From: Agarivorans albus
Lineage (GTDB): Bacteria > Pseudomonadota > Gammaproteobacteria > Enterobacterales > Celerinatantimonadaceae
Assembly: GCF_019670105.1 (NCBI RefSeq)
Contig: NZ_AP023032.1
Coordinates: forward strand, 342,501-406,500
Direction: 5' to 3'
Length of the DNA: 64,000 bases
Below, piece by piece: positions 48,271-56,414 of this stretch. The notes beneath the pieces are model-generated. The model worked only from the letters and a program-made list of their open reading frames with translations. It did not search any database and was not told where the DNA came from. Made by a program: the position numbers and the translations under genes. The first letter of the stretch is position 1; each line of letters starts with the position of its first letter.

Positions 48271-48603
48271 TTGGTATCAGTTGTATTGTGGTTAATAGGA
48301 TTAATAGCAATTATATTTTATGGTGGAAAGAGGGTCTATGCTCTATACAAAGCAGAGAAGCCACCTAACGGAGAATTTCTTAAGCAAGGAACTATTCTAA
48401 TTTTTTACTCAACGTTAGTGGTAGGTGCGGCTCAATTTTTAAATGATGCTACAACTACTTATAATGTTAATACCCCTGAAGTTTCCCAGTTCTGGATACT
48501 TGTAGGGCTTTTTGCTTCTTACCTAAAGTATTTAGCTCCTTTTGTGTTTGCTGCAATAGGTGTAAATATGGTTTCTCATTCATTGGCAAATAAAAATACC
48601 TAA
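48271..48603 (+). CDS. Cassette 6: small membrane protein, unknown
   Basis: A 110-residue protein with three hydrophobic helices (about 2-20, 41-58, 75-98). AAGAAGGAG eight bases before TTG 48271 is a strong ribosome binding site, so TTG is the likely start codon. The last codons run into the R'' box of the next attC. No family recognised. Confidence 0.68.
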   Translation: MVSVVLWLIGLIAIIFYGGKRVYALYKAEKPPNGEFLKQGTILIFYSTLVVGAAQFLNDATTTYNVNTPEVSQFWILVGLFASYLKYLAPFVFAAIGVNMVSHSLANKNT

Positions 48604-48700
48604 CAAGGCCATTAAGAGCGGACCCGCAACAGCTTGCTCGGTTCCGCTTCGCTTCACATTTTAGCAAGCTATTACTTGTCTGCTTATGGCGGCGTTAAGT
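48598..48700 (+). repeat. attC site 6
   Basis: R'' ACCTAAC, R' GTTAAGT, 103 bp. Inner arms CAGCTTGCT and AGCAAGCT. Its loop shares CGCTTCGCTTCACATTTTAG with attC site 1, so the two are recent relatives. Confidence 0.87.
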
Positions 48701-49002
48701 GCAAAGCCCCAAAGTCTCAAAAAACGTAGAGCTTGGGTAAATAAATTGCAGTATGTATCCATTCGCAAAATGGGCGGGTGCTTCAACAGGTTCGGTGTTC
48801 ATACAGCCTGCTAAAGCGAGATGGTGGTGCCCAGGCATAGCCAATCGCATTCCAAAGGTTGGGTAGTTAGATCCTCCACAATTCGTCGTTGTAGGTTGGC
48901 TCAATCTATCAAATACGTGCGGTATTTGTAGTGCTTTCAAATAGTAGGTTTTACCTGCATACTGCGGTCAAAAGGGCAGTTTTTTGTTCAATGGTATTGT
49001 CC
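48694..49002. other. Cassette 7: no convincing plus-strand gene; antisense frame
   Basis: The cassette body is about 310 bp. On the plus strand the only start-bearing frame is 37 codons (48753-48866). On the minus strand a frame of 81 codons (48695-48940) fills most of the unit. From its internal Met30 it reads MRLAMPGHHHLALAGCMNTE, which looks superficially like a short lipoprotein signal with LAGC. Neither frame has a good ribosome binding site. It may be a reversed gene, a promoter or RNA cassette, or decayed. Confidence 0.4.
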
Positions 49003-49131
49003 ACTTAACAAAGCCATCTTGCATCGCCCGCAAGCGGGCTGGACAAATTTTCCGTGGTTCGTTTTGTGCTTTTCGCTTACGCTGGCACAAATCAAACCAC
49101 TCCAAATTTGCCGCAAATGGCGGCGTTATGT
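49003..49131 (+). repeat. attC site 7
   Basis: R'' ACTTAAC, R' GTTATGT, 129 bp. The arms GGTTCGTTTTGTGC and GCACAAATCAAACC enclose a short loop. Longer than most others here. Confidence 0.82.
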
Positions 49132-49156
49132 GTATAAGTACAGGAGTTATATCAAA

Positions 49157-49339
49157 GTGAATGACGCAAATATCGAAATGGTCTTGGCTTCAATTATTAA
49201 TAAATCTAAAAAAATAGAATACAACGATAATAATGGTGAAATATATATTCACTTGAATAACTTGGCAGTGGGGCAACGTGACTGCATCGTGACACTAGGT
49301 CAATTAAAAACGAGTATCGAATTATCATTAAAAAATTAG
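49157..49339 (+). CDS. Cassette 8: small unknown protein
   Basis: A 60-residue soluble protein from GTG 49157, with AGGAG ten bases before it. Composition is Asn/Ile/Lys-rich, and it reads NDANIEMVLASIINKSKKIE near the start, with an amphipathic helix then short strands. No family recognised. An upstream ATG in the R' box is out of frame, which supports the GTG. Confidence 0.55.
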   Translation: MNDANIEMVLASIINKSKKIEYNDNNGEIYIHLNNLAVGQRDCIVTLGQLKTSIELSLKN

Positions 49340-49356
49340 ATTTGTTTGCCAAACAC

Positions 49357-49456
49357 ACATAACAAACAAATCAACGAATGGACTTAAAAAGCTTGGCTCA
49401 GCTCGTGGCTCGCTTTAATAGCCAAACTTTTTAAGCCCGTTATTTGGGCGTTATGA
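49357..49456 (+). repeat. attC site 8
   Basis: R'' ACATAAC, R' GTTATGA, 100 bp. Arms CTTAAAAAGCTTGGCT and AGCCAAACTTTTTAAG pair well. Confidence 0.87.
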
Positions 49457-50110
49457 ATCAGGTGGAAATGGATAAAGTAATTGTTTCAATTTATCTTTGG
49501 ATAAAGAGGTACACGCATCCACTCAGGGTTTTGGGAGGCGTGTTTTTTGGTTTCGCATTATTAGCTGGGGTATTTTTGGATTGCGGGTAAAGAGATTGAG
49601 CCAGTAGCGTTCCTACTTGGTCTTTTATCATCGCTATTCCTCGCTAGTCCTTCGGTTGCTCAATACTTTGTACCAGACAGAAAAGCTGTACGTGACATGA
49701 CTTTTGAAGAGGTACTTGATTTTATAACTACAACAGATGCGAAAGTTGACTGGAAAGGAATATCTACGGATTGGTCAAGTGAATATTTCCTAACTGAAGA
49801 CCCACGCCTTAGGTTTAGAATGAACTATCTCGAAGATGGTTTACAAAATAGCAATTTTGTTGAGCCTTGGGCGAATTGTCATGCAGATACTAAAGCTCGA
49901 GGTTATTGGTGTGATTTGTATTATGACGGCTCTTTTATCGATAGGTTGATCTTAGTCGCTGTTGATGGTGGTCGTTCCTTACTTCCAGCTCCTGAAGCTG
50001 GAACACTTGAAGTTCTAAAATACAATTATTGTGTTGCTGAAATACACGATACATTGAACACTCTGACAAAGTACATGAAACGTTCAAAGCTAGCTGTACG
50101 AGATTCATAA
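49453..50110 (+). pseudogene. Cassette 9: frameshifted two-helix membrane protein gene
   Basis: From ATG 49453 the frame reads through one hydrophobic helix (VLGGVFFGFALLAG) and stops at 49588-49590. The next frame has no stop from 49565 on and continues VAFLLGLLSSLFLASPSVAQ as a second helix, then a 140-residue soluble domain to 50110. Dropping one T from the T5 run at 49573-49577 joins them into about 218 residues. The downstream part alone could start at ATG 49697 (137 residues). This is a natural mutation, a sequencing error or programmed slippage; the first is most likely. No family recognised. Confidence 0.7.
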
Positions 50111-50140
50111 CAAGGCGTTAACACCAACTGTTCCATACTT
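50105..50140 (+). repeat. attC site 9, truncated
   Basis: R'' TCATAAC is followed by AAGGCGTTAACACCAACTG, the left half of an attC, but no right arm or GTTRRRY partner at a fitting distance follows. It marks the right end of the array and is probably not recombinable. The right limit is approximate. Confidence 0.6.
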
Positions 50141-50361
50141 TCGCTAATCCGAAACACCATTGAATAAGTCATCACCCAAACACGCTTTTGTCCAAAAGTG
50201 AGTTAGACTCTTTGTATCCTTCTTTTACCCTAACTTCTATCTATTTGTGAAGTACGTCCCTAAATATGGGGTGTAGTTTTAAAGTAGCGAAAAGAATTCC
50301 AAAGAAACTGAAACCTACAATAAGTCACTGATTTAGATAAATCCTTGCTTCATTGCTCATG
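50141..50361. other. Gap between the array end and the lexA promoter
   Basis: AT-rich DNA without a gene. It contains one copy, near 50184, of the TTTTGYCCAAA motif also seen on the left flank of the array. The lexA promoter lies at the right end. Confidence 0.4.
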
Positions 50362-50397
50362 CTGTATATACTAACAGTGTGCTGTATAAACTTACAG
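50362..50397 (+). promoter_or_regulatory. Twin LexA (SOS) boxes upstream of lexA
   Basis: CTGTATATACTAACAG at 50362-50377 and CTGTATAAACTTACAG at 50382-50397 both fit CTGT-N8-ACAG exactly. They are 20 bases apart centre to centre, so two repressor dimers can bind neighbouring turns. The second ends eight bases before the ATG, giving lexA autorepression. Confidence 0.95.
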
Positions 50398-50404
50398 GTA
50401 GACT

Positions 50405-51052
50405 ATGAAGCCCTTAACACCCCGTCAAACAGAAGTATTTGAATTAATTCGTCGTCATATTTCCGAAACGGGTATGCCGCCAACCCGTGCAGAGATCGCT
50501 AAAGAATTAGGCTTTCGTTCCGCTAATGCGGCAGAAGAGCACCTAAGAGCACTTGCTAAGAAAGGGGCTATTGAGATGATCCCTGGTGCTTCGCGTGGTA
50601 TTCGCATTAGTGAAGAGTATTTGCCAGCCAGCGCTAATGAGCCAGTAGCCGAAGACTTAGAACCCGGTTTACCTTTAATTGGCCAAGTGGCTGCCGGCGA
50701 GCCTATTTTGGCGCAGGAGCATGTAGAATCGCACTATGCGGTAGATGCTAACTTGTTTAATCCTCATGCTGATTATTTACTGCGGGTGCAGGGAATGAGT
50801 ATGAAAGACATCGGCATTATGGATGGTGACTTGTTAGCAGTGCACAAAACCAATGATGTTCATAATGGACAAGTAGTGGTGGCACGTTTAGAAGACGATG
50901 TTACAGTTAAGCGTTTTGAGCGCGACGGTAAAATGGTTTACTTGCACCCAGAGAATGAAGAGCTCTCAACTATTGAAGTTGATTTAGAATATCAAAGCAT
51001 CGAAATCGAAGGCTTGGCGGTAGGTATTATTCGCACTGCCGATTGGATGTAA
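50405..51052 (+). CDS. lexA: SOS repressor LexA
   Basis: A 215-residue repressor: N-terminal winged helix-turn-helix (about 1-70), a linker, then the S24 autoprotease domain. Self-cleavage falls between Ala97 and Gly98 (VAAGEP); the catalytic dyad is Ser132 (GMSMKDIG) and Lys169 (VTVKRF). It is a little longer than E. coli LexA because of the linker. Twin SOS boxes precede it. In E. coli dinF follows directly; here cox genes come next and a DinF-like gene lies 8 kb on. Confidence 0.97.
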   Translation: MKPLTPRQTEVFELIRRHISETGMPPTRAEIAKELGFRSANAAEEHLRALAKKGAIEMIPGASRGIRISEEYLPASANEPVAEDLEPGLPLIGQVAAGEPILAQEHVESHYAVDANLFNPHADYLLRVQGMSMKDIGIMDGDLLAVHKTNDVHNGQVVVARLEDDVTVKRFERDGKMVYLHPENEELSTIEVDLEYQSIEIEGLAVGIIRTADWM

Positions 51053-51082
51053 GCCCTATATAGCAATAAGTTCCGCCCTTTT

Positions 51083-51113
51083 TAAGCCCAAATCAGCCCG
51101 ATTTGGGCTTTTG
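51083..51113 (+). terminator. Terminator after lexA
   Basis: AAGCCCAAATC pairs with GATTTGGGCTT around AGCCC, and TTGT follows. It separates lexA from the cox operon. Confidence 0.8.
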
Positions 51114-51319
51114 TCGTTAGCATCACATCTTTTGTGTTTATCCATAAAAATCTCAACAATATATTTACATTTCTTTAACTTAGGGGTTAATTTATAAGCA
51201 GTAGCTTGTATTTAGCTGTTGCTGTCTACTACTTTTGGGGTGGGGGATTTCCCTTTTTCTGCAGCTACTTTCCTAGTTTGGAGAGTTGTTGTCGTTGGCT
51301 ACTAGCAAAGGAGAGCGCT

Positions 51320-52450
51320 GTGGGCCGATGGATTCAGCTAATAATGCTGACATTCTTTTCGTCGCAAGTATTTGCGCAAGAAATGTCATTCAACTTACGT
51401 CCGGGTGTTACCGCCATTAGTGAGCAGGTTTATGGCCTGCACATGACAATTTTTTATATTTGTTGTGCTATTGGGGTGCTGGTGTTTGGCGCCATGTTCT
51501 GGGCTATTTTTCATCATCGCAAATCTAAAGGGGCCAAGCCGGCTCAATTTCATGAAAGTACCAAAGTAGAAATTATTTGGACCATCGTTCCTTTCATTAT
51601 ATTGATAGGGATGGCGATTCCTGCCACTAAAACCCTGCTGGCCATGGAAGATCCTTCCGATGCCGATATCACGATTCAAGTAACAGGTTCCCAGTGGAAG
51701 TGGCATTACAAATACTTTGACCGTGAACTGGAATTCTACAGTGTGCTGGCATCTGATATGGATGAAGTTAACGGCAAGCTGGAAAAACGCAAAAACTACT
51801 TGCTTGAAGTAGACCGTCCGCTGGTATTGCCCATCGATAAAAAAGTACGCTTTTTGATGACTTCGGAAGATGTTATCCACTCCTGGTGGGTACCGGATTT
51901 TGCAGTTAAAAAAGACGCCAACCCAGGTTTTATTAATGAGGCTTGGACCATCATTGATAAACCCGGCATATACCGCGGCCAGTGTGCTGAGTTATGTGGT
52001 AAAGACCACGGCTTTATGCCGATTGTGGTTATCGCTAAAACGCAGGCCGATTATGATGTTTGGTTAGCCGAGGAAGAAGCCGCTTATCAAGCCAAGCAAG
52101 CTCAAGAGTTAGAGCTGGTTGCTATGACTATGGAGCAAGACGAACTGATGTCGCTGGGCAAAAAAGTCTACGACAAAAGCTGTGCGGCTTGCCATCAAGT
52201 TAACGGTGAAGGCTTACCAGGTGTGTTCCCTGGTTTGAAAGACAGTCCAATCGCTATTGGTGATGTGGGCAAACATATTGAAGTAGTTGTGAATGGTGTA
52301 CCGGGCACTGCGATGCAAGCCTTTGGTAAACAGCTAGGTTTAAAAGAGCTGGCTGCCGTAATTACTTACGAGCGTAACGCTTGGGGTAATGATACCGGTG
52401 ATTTAGTGCAGGCCAAGGATGTTGTGGCCGTGCAAAACGCAGCGCAGTAG
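51320..52450 (+). CDS. coxB: Cytochrome c oxidase subunit II with fused cytochrome c
   Basis: A 376-residue subunit: signal peptide, two membrane helices (about 40-65 and 80-102), CuA domain with [12 protein letters not shown] (Cys222, Cys226, His230, Met233), then a C-terminal class I cytochrome c with CAACH (288-292). The fusion is the caa3-type layout, so soluble cytochrome may donate directly. GTG 51320, six bases after GGAG, is the likely start; the frame is open 114 bases further upstream without support. Confidence 0.92.
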   Translation: MGRWIQLIMLTFFSSQVFAQEMSFNLRPGVTAISEQVYGLHMTIFYICCAIGVLVFGAMFWAIFHHRKSKGAKPAQFHESTKVEIIWTIVPFIILIGMAIPATKTLLAMEDPSDADITIQVTGSQWKWHYKYFDRELEFYSVLASDMDEVNGKLEKRKNYLLEVDRPLVLPIDKKVRFLMTSEDVIHSWWVPDFAVKKDANPGFINEAWTIIDKPGIYRGQCAELCGKDHGFMPIVVIAKTQADYDVWLAEEEAAYQAKQAQELELVAMTMEQDELMSLGKKVYDKSCAACHQVNGEGLPGVFPGLKDSPIAIGDVGKHIEVVVNGVPGTAMQAFGKQLGLKELAAVITYERNAWGNDTGDLVQAKDVVAVQNAAQ

Positions 52451-52461
52451 GGAGAGAGATA

Positions 52462-54054
52462 ATGAGCACGATTAGTGACGTTCATGCTGACCATGATGAG
52501 CACCATCACGGTGCCCCGCGCGGTTTAATGCGTTGGGTATTAACCACTAACCACAAAGACATTGGTTCAATGTATTTGTGGTTTAGTTTTGCCATGTTTA
52601 TTACCGGTGGCGCGATGGCGATGGTGATTCGCGCCGAGCTGTTCCAACCAGGTTTACAGTTAGTAGAACCTAACTTTTTCAATCAAATGACCACCATGCA
52701 CGGCTTAATCATGGTGTTTGGTGCAGTAATGCCGGCCTTTACCGGTTTGGCTAACTGGCTGATTCCGATGATGATTGGGGCGCCAGATATGGCCTTGCCA
52801 CGCATGAATAACTGGAGCTTTTGGATTTTACCTTTTGCTTTCACCATGCTGTTAGCCTCGTTGTTTATGGAAGGTGGTGGCCCTAACTTTGGTTGGACTT
52901 TCTACGCGCCGCTTTCTACTAACTACAGCCCAGACAGTACCGCTTTGTTTGTGTTCTCGGTGCATATTATGGGGATTAGTTCGATTATGGGGGCGATCAA
53001 TGTGATTGTTACCATTATGAACTTACGTGCACCCGGCATGACTTACATGAAGTTACCGCTGTTTGTATGGACTTGGTTTATCACTGCATTTTTGCTGATT
53101 GCTGTGATGCCGGTATTAGCGGGTGCAGTGACCATGGTGCTTACAGATAAGTATTTTGGTACGTCGTTTTTTGATGCTGCTGGTGGGGGAGACCCCGTAT
53201 TGTTCCAGCACATATTCTGGTTCTTTGGCCACCCTGAAGTTTACATTATGATTTTGCCGTCATTCGGCATTATCTCGGCGATTGTTCCAGCCTTCTCTCG
53301 TAAAAGGTTATTTGGTTATGCCTCGATGGTTTACGCCACTGCATCTATTGCTGGTTTAAGCTTCATTGTGTGGGCGCACCATATGTTTACTACTGGTATG
53401 CCGGTTGCGGCTGAGTTGTTCTTCATGTTTTGCACCATGCTGATCTCGGTGCCTACTGGGGTGAAGGTATTTAACTGGGTAGCCACCATGTGGCGCGGCT
53501 CAATGACCTTTGAAACGCCGATGTTATTCGCACTGGCCTTTATTGTGCTGTTCACCATTGGTGGTTTCTCGGGATTGATGTTGGCGATTACGCCGGTGGA
53601 TTTCCAATATCACGATACCTATTTTGTGGTGGCACACTTCCATTATGTACTAGTAACAGGCGCGGTATTCTCGATTATGGCCGCTGCTTATTATTGGCTA
53701 CCTAAGTGGACCGGTAATATGTACGACGAAGGCCTGGGCCGGCTACATTTCTGGTGTTCGCTTATCTCGGTAAATGTGTTGTTCTTCCCTATGCACTTCT
53801 TAGGCTTAGGTGGCATGCCACGGCGTATTCCTGACTATGCGCTGCAGTTTGCCGATGTTAACGCCATTGTGAGTATTGGTGGCTTTGCCTTTGGTTTGTC
53901 GCAATTCATCTTCTTGTACATGGTGATTAAGTGTATTCGAAGCGGTGAACCTGCGCCGGCTAAACCTTGGGAAGGCGCAGAGGGCTTAGAATGGGATGCA
54001 TTGCCATCGCCAGCGCCTTACCACAGTTTCTCTACACCGCCGGAGATTAAATAA
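52462..54054 (+). CDS. coxA: Cytochrome c oxidase subunit I
   Basis: A 530-residue subunit with twelve membrane helices carrying haem a, haem a3 and CuB. Conserved stretches include [18 protein letters not shown], the CuB ligand helix [17 protein letters not shown] (the His-Pro-Glu-Val-Tyr crosslink), the K-channel region and [17 protein letters not shown] with haem ligands. It catalyses reduction of O2 to water with proton pumping. GGAGAG precedes the ATG, 11 bases after coxB. Confidence 0.97.
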   Translation: MSTISDVHADHDEHHHGAPRGLMRWVLTTNHKDIGSMYLWFSFAMFITGGAMAMVIRAELFQPGLQLVEPNFFNQMTTMHGLIMVFGAVMPAFTGLANWLIPMMIGAPDMALPRMNNWSFWILPFAFTMLLASLFMEGGGPNFGWTFYAPLSTNYSPDSTALFVFSVHIMGISSIMGAINVIVTIMNLRAPGMTYMKLPLFVWTWFITAFLLIAVMPVLAGAVTMVLTDKYFGTSFFDAAGGGDPVLFQHIFWFFGHPEVYIMILPSFGIISAIVPAFSRKRLFGYASMVYATASIAGLSFIVWAHHMFTTGMPVAAELFFMFCTMLISVPTGVKVFNWVATMWRGSMTFETPMLFALAFIVLFTIGGFSGLMLAITPVDFQYHDTYFVVAHFHYVLVTGAVFSIMAAAYYWLPKWTGNMYDEGLGRLHFWCSLISVNVLFFPMHFLGLGGMPRRIPDYALQFADVNAIVSIGGFAFGLSQFIFLYMVIKCIRSGEPAPAKPWEGAEGLEWDALPSPAPYHSFSTPPEIK

Positions 54055-54055
54055 T

Positions 54056-54634
54056 ATGCTTGGCCATGGCCGTTTAGTCACAAAGCTGCTGCTTGTAGTA
54101 GTGGCTATGTTCGGCTTTGGTTACGCCTTAGTGCCGCTGTATGACGTATTTTGTCAGGTTACCGGCATTAACGGCAAAACAGCTACAGAAGCCAGTGAAA
54201 TAAGCCCTGTTACCGACCAACAGCGCACCGTAACCGTGGAGTTTATTAGCTATGTACCGCAAGGGCTTAATTGGAAGTTTGGCCCTAAGGTTAACCAAGT
54301 AAAAGTCCATCCAGGTGAGACACTACAGGTTGATTTTAGTGCTAGTAACCTTACTCCCAAACGTGGCACGGTGCAGGCGGTTCCTTCGGTTAGCCCTGGT
54401 TTGGCGGCCAATCATCTAAAAAAAGTCAGCTGTTTTTGTTTTGAGCAGCAAACCCTAGCTCCGGGTCAGCAACAAGACATGCCATTGTTTTTCTATGTAG
54501 ATCCTGAGTTACCTAAAGATATAAATACCTTAACTTTGGCTTACACCTTATTTGCCGTAGAGGGCGAGCCGATTGAATCTGAAACTGCACAAGTAAGTGC
54601 CGATGGAGAGGTGAGCAATGACGCAGCCTTATGA
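54056..54634 (+). CDS. ctaG: Cytochrome c oxidase assembly protein CtaG/Cox11
   Basis: A 192-residue membrane-anchored copper chaperone inserting CuB into subunit I. One helix near 9-30, then a periplasmic immunoglobulin-like domain with the copper motif VSCFCFEQQ (Cys126, Cys128). CGGAG precedes the ATG at 54056. Its end overlaps coxC by 17 bases. Confidence 0.94.
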   Translation: MLGHGRLVTKLLLVVVAMFGFGYALVPLYDVFCQVTGINGKTATEASEISPVTDQQRTVTVEFISYVPQGLNWKFGPKVNQVKVHPGETLQVDFSASNLTPKRGTVQAVPSVSPGLAANHLKKVSCFCFEQQTLAPGQQQDMPLFFYVDPELPKDINTLTLAYTLFAVEGEPIESETAQVSADGEVSNDAAL

Positions 54635-55493
54635 GAAGTATTACGTTCCTGCGCAAAGTATATGGCCAATTGTTGGCGCGGTGGGTTTATTCCTAATCGC
54701 CATGGGCGCTGGTTTTTCTGTTCAACAAATGGGCAGTGAACAAAGCTACGGCCTTTGGATATTGTCATGTGGCTTTGTGGTAATTGTTACCATGATGTTT
54801 GGTTGGTTTGGCAATGTTATCCAGGAGAGTATGGATGGCTTATATAGTGCCCAAATGGACCGCTCTTTTCGCCAAGGCATGAGTTGGTTCATTTTCTCTG
54901 AGGTAATGTTCTTTGGTGCATTTTTCGGAGCGTTATTCTACGCCAGAATGATTGCTGTGCCTTGGTTGGGGGGCGCAGGTAACAATGAAATGACTGGCGC
55001 GGTGTTATGGCCAGAATTTACTGCCATGTGGCCGCTAGTTGAAACGCCCGGCGGTACAACAACCCAAGCGATGGGCTGGTTTGGCTTGCCATTGTTGAAT
55101 ACCGTAATACTGGTGATTTCGTCAGTGACATTGCACTTTGCTCATGTGAGTTTAGAAAAAGATAAACGTGGGCCACTTAAAACGTGGTTAGCCATTACCT
55201 TGGTGCTAGGTTTTGCTTTCTTATTTTTCCAGATTGAAGAATACATTCATGCATATCAGGAATTAGGCTTGCGCCTTGATTCAGGTATTTATGGCAATAC
55301 CTTTTTCTTACTCACAGGTTTTCACGGCTTACACGTTACGTTAGGCGCCATTATGCTTACGGTGATGTTTTTGCGAGTACTAAAAGGCCACTTCTCCGGT
55401 AAGAGTCACTTTGCATTTATGGCATCGAGTTGGTATTGGCACTTTGTAGATGTGGTGTGGTTGTGTCTGTTTATTTTTGTCTATGTGCTTTAG
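54618..55493 (+). CDS. coxC: Cytochrome c oxidase subunit III
   Basis: A 291-residue subunit with seven membrane helices. The conserved LTGFHGLHVTLGAIMLTVMF and the EVMFFGAFFGALFYAR regions are present, and the end ASSWYWHFVDVVWLCLFIFVYVL (split by a Phe-Val pair) is the family signature. Starts inside the ctaG end, with GGAGAGG seven bases before the ATG, and overlaps a small opposite-strand gene by four bases. Confidence 0.96.
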   Translation: MTQPYEKYYVPAQSIWPIVGAVGLFLIAMGAGFSVQQMGSEQSYGLWILSCGFVVIVTMMFGWFGNVIQESMDGLYSAQMDRSFRQGMSWFIFSEVMFFGAFFGALFYARMIAVPWLGGAGNNEMTGAVLWPEFTAMWPLVETPGGTTTQAMGWFGLPLLNTVILVISSVTLHFAHVSLEKDKRGPLKTWLAITLVLGFAFLFFQIEEYIHAYQELGLRLDSGIYGNTFFLLTGFHGLHVTLGAIMLTVMFLRVLKGHFSGKSHFAFMASSWYWHFVDVVWLCLFIFVYVL

Positions 55494-55693
55494 TAAGGGC
55501 GTGGGTTGGGCTGAATGATGCCCAAGGCCATGGCGAGTAAAACCAATAGGATAACCAACACGCTAAAGATTAAGCGTTTACCTAAGTAATGGGTCATTGG
55601 TTTTTCTCCGCCCTTTAGCATTACCCGTAAAGCAAACAGCATGTTCACCACTACAAACAGGATTAACGCGGTAATTAGCAGTTTTATGACCAT
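55490..55693 (-). CDS. Small two-helix membrane protein, DUF2909-like
   Basis: A 67-residue protein with two membrane helices (about 3-25 and 40-62) and the loop RVMLKGGEKPMTHYLGKRL. This looks like the DUF2909 family, often found between coxC and SURF1 on the reverse strand; function is not established but a role in oxidase assembly is likely from position. Its first eight bases overlap the SURF1 start head-on. Confidence 0.82.
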   Translation of the reverse strand: MVIKLLITALILFVVVNMLFALRVMLKGGEKPMTHYLGKRLIFSVLVILLVLLAMALGIIQPNPRPY

Positions 55694-56414
55694 AACTAAG
55701 CTCTCTCAAAAGGCTGATAAAAAAACAGTTTCTTACCGCTTGATACTGTTTGTTGTGCTTATGGTTGCGCTGATAGGGCTAATGGTCAAGCTTTCCTTGT
55801 GGCAATGGCAACGCAGTGAACAAAAACAGCAGTTATTAGATCAATACCAGCAGCAATCACAGCTCGAAACCAGCTTAGAACAGGCCCTTGCTTCGGGTGT
55901 GCAGCCGTTTCAATTAGTTACGCTAAGTGACATTGCAAGTTCGGGTAAGTTTTTGTGGTTAGACAATAAAGTAAATGAAGGAGTAGTGGGGTACGACGCC
56001 TATACCTTAGCAGATACCCCTCAAGGCAATGTACTAGTGCGTCTTGCTTGGCAGCCCGCTGGAACAGATAGGCGTTTGCTACCAGAAGCCATAAGTGCTC
56101 AAGAGCTACCTTCGCGCTATCGATTAAGAGAAATAAGCTTGCCAGTGGTACTTAATCAGCAGCACTGGTTAGAAGAGTTTCCGCAGGGATTGCGGGTTCA
56201 GCAAATCAATATTGCGGCTTTGTCCGATTATTGGAATCTTGAATTATTGCCTTTTGTGCTAGATAGCCAACTTGAGCATAGTTCTGAACAGCTAGTGTCA
56301 ATATCGCCGCAAAAACACCAAGGTTATGCGCTGCAATGGTTGTTAATGGCCTTAGTTGCCGTTGGCTTAACCGTTTATTTTTGCGTGCAAAATAGAAACA
56401 AGGAAGGTTTATGA
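55686..56414 (+). CDS. SURF1-family oxidase assembly protein
   Basis: A 242-residue protein with N- and C-terminal membrane helices (about 17-36 and 217-236) and a periplasmic beta domain, the SURF1/Shy1 layout. It helps haem a insertion into subunit I. Motif KLSLWQWQRSEQKQQ follows the first helix, as in the family. The ATG at 55686 overlaps the divergent small gene by eight bases (ATGACCAT); no ribosome binding site is obvious, so a later TTG near 55740 is possible. Confidence 0.85.
   Translation: MTITKLSQKADKKTVSYRLILFVVLMVALIGLMVKLSLWQWQRSEQKQQLLDQYQQQSQLETSLEQALASGVQPFQLVTLSDIASSGKFLWLDNKVNEGVVGYDAYTLADTPQGNVLVRLAWQPAGTDRRLLPEAISAQELPSRYRLREISLPVVLNQQHWLEEFPQGLRVQQINIAALSDYWNLELLPFVLDSQLEHSSEQLVSISPQKHQGYALQWLLMALVAVGLTVYFCVQNRNKEGL

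Larger units (their letters stand above)
45739..50140 (+). mobile_element. Integron gene-cassette array without integrase (CALIN-type), nine cassettes
   Basis: Nine gene-sized units, each closed by an imperfect palindrome that starts xxxTAAC (R'') and ends GTTRRRY (R'), follow one another in a single orientation. Repeat units are about 99-135 bp and lie between short AT-rich genes. Eight attC sites are complete, at 45997, 46360, 47001, 47541, 48148, 48598, 49003 and 49357; a ninth at 50105 is truncated. Loops of the attC at 45997 and 48598 share CGCTTCGCTTCACATTTTAG. No tyrosine recombinase gene of the IntI type is in the window. Confidence 0.88.

Noticed and set aside
51206-51319. Upstream extension of coxB
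   Set aside because: No ribosome binding site; the GTG at 51320 follows GGAG and gives a signal peptide.
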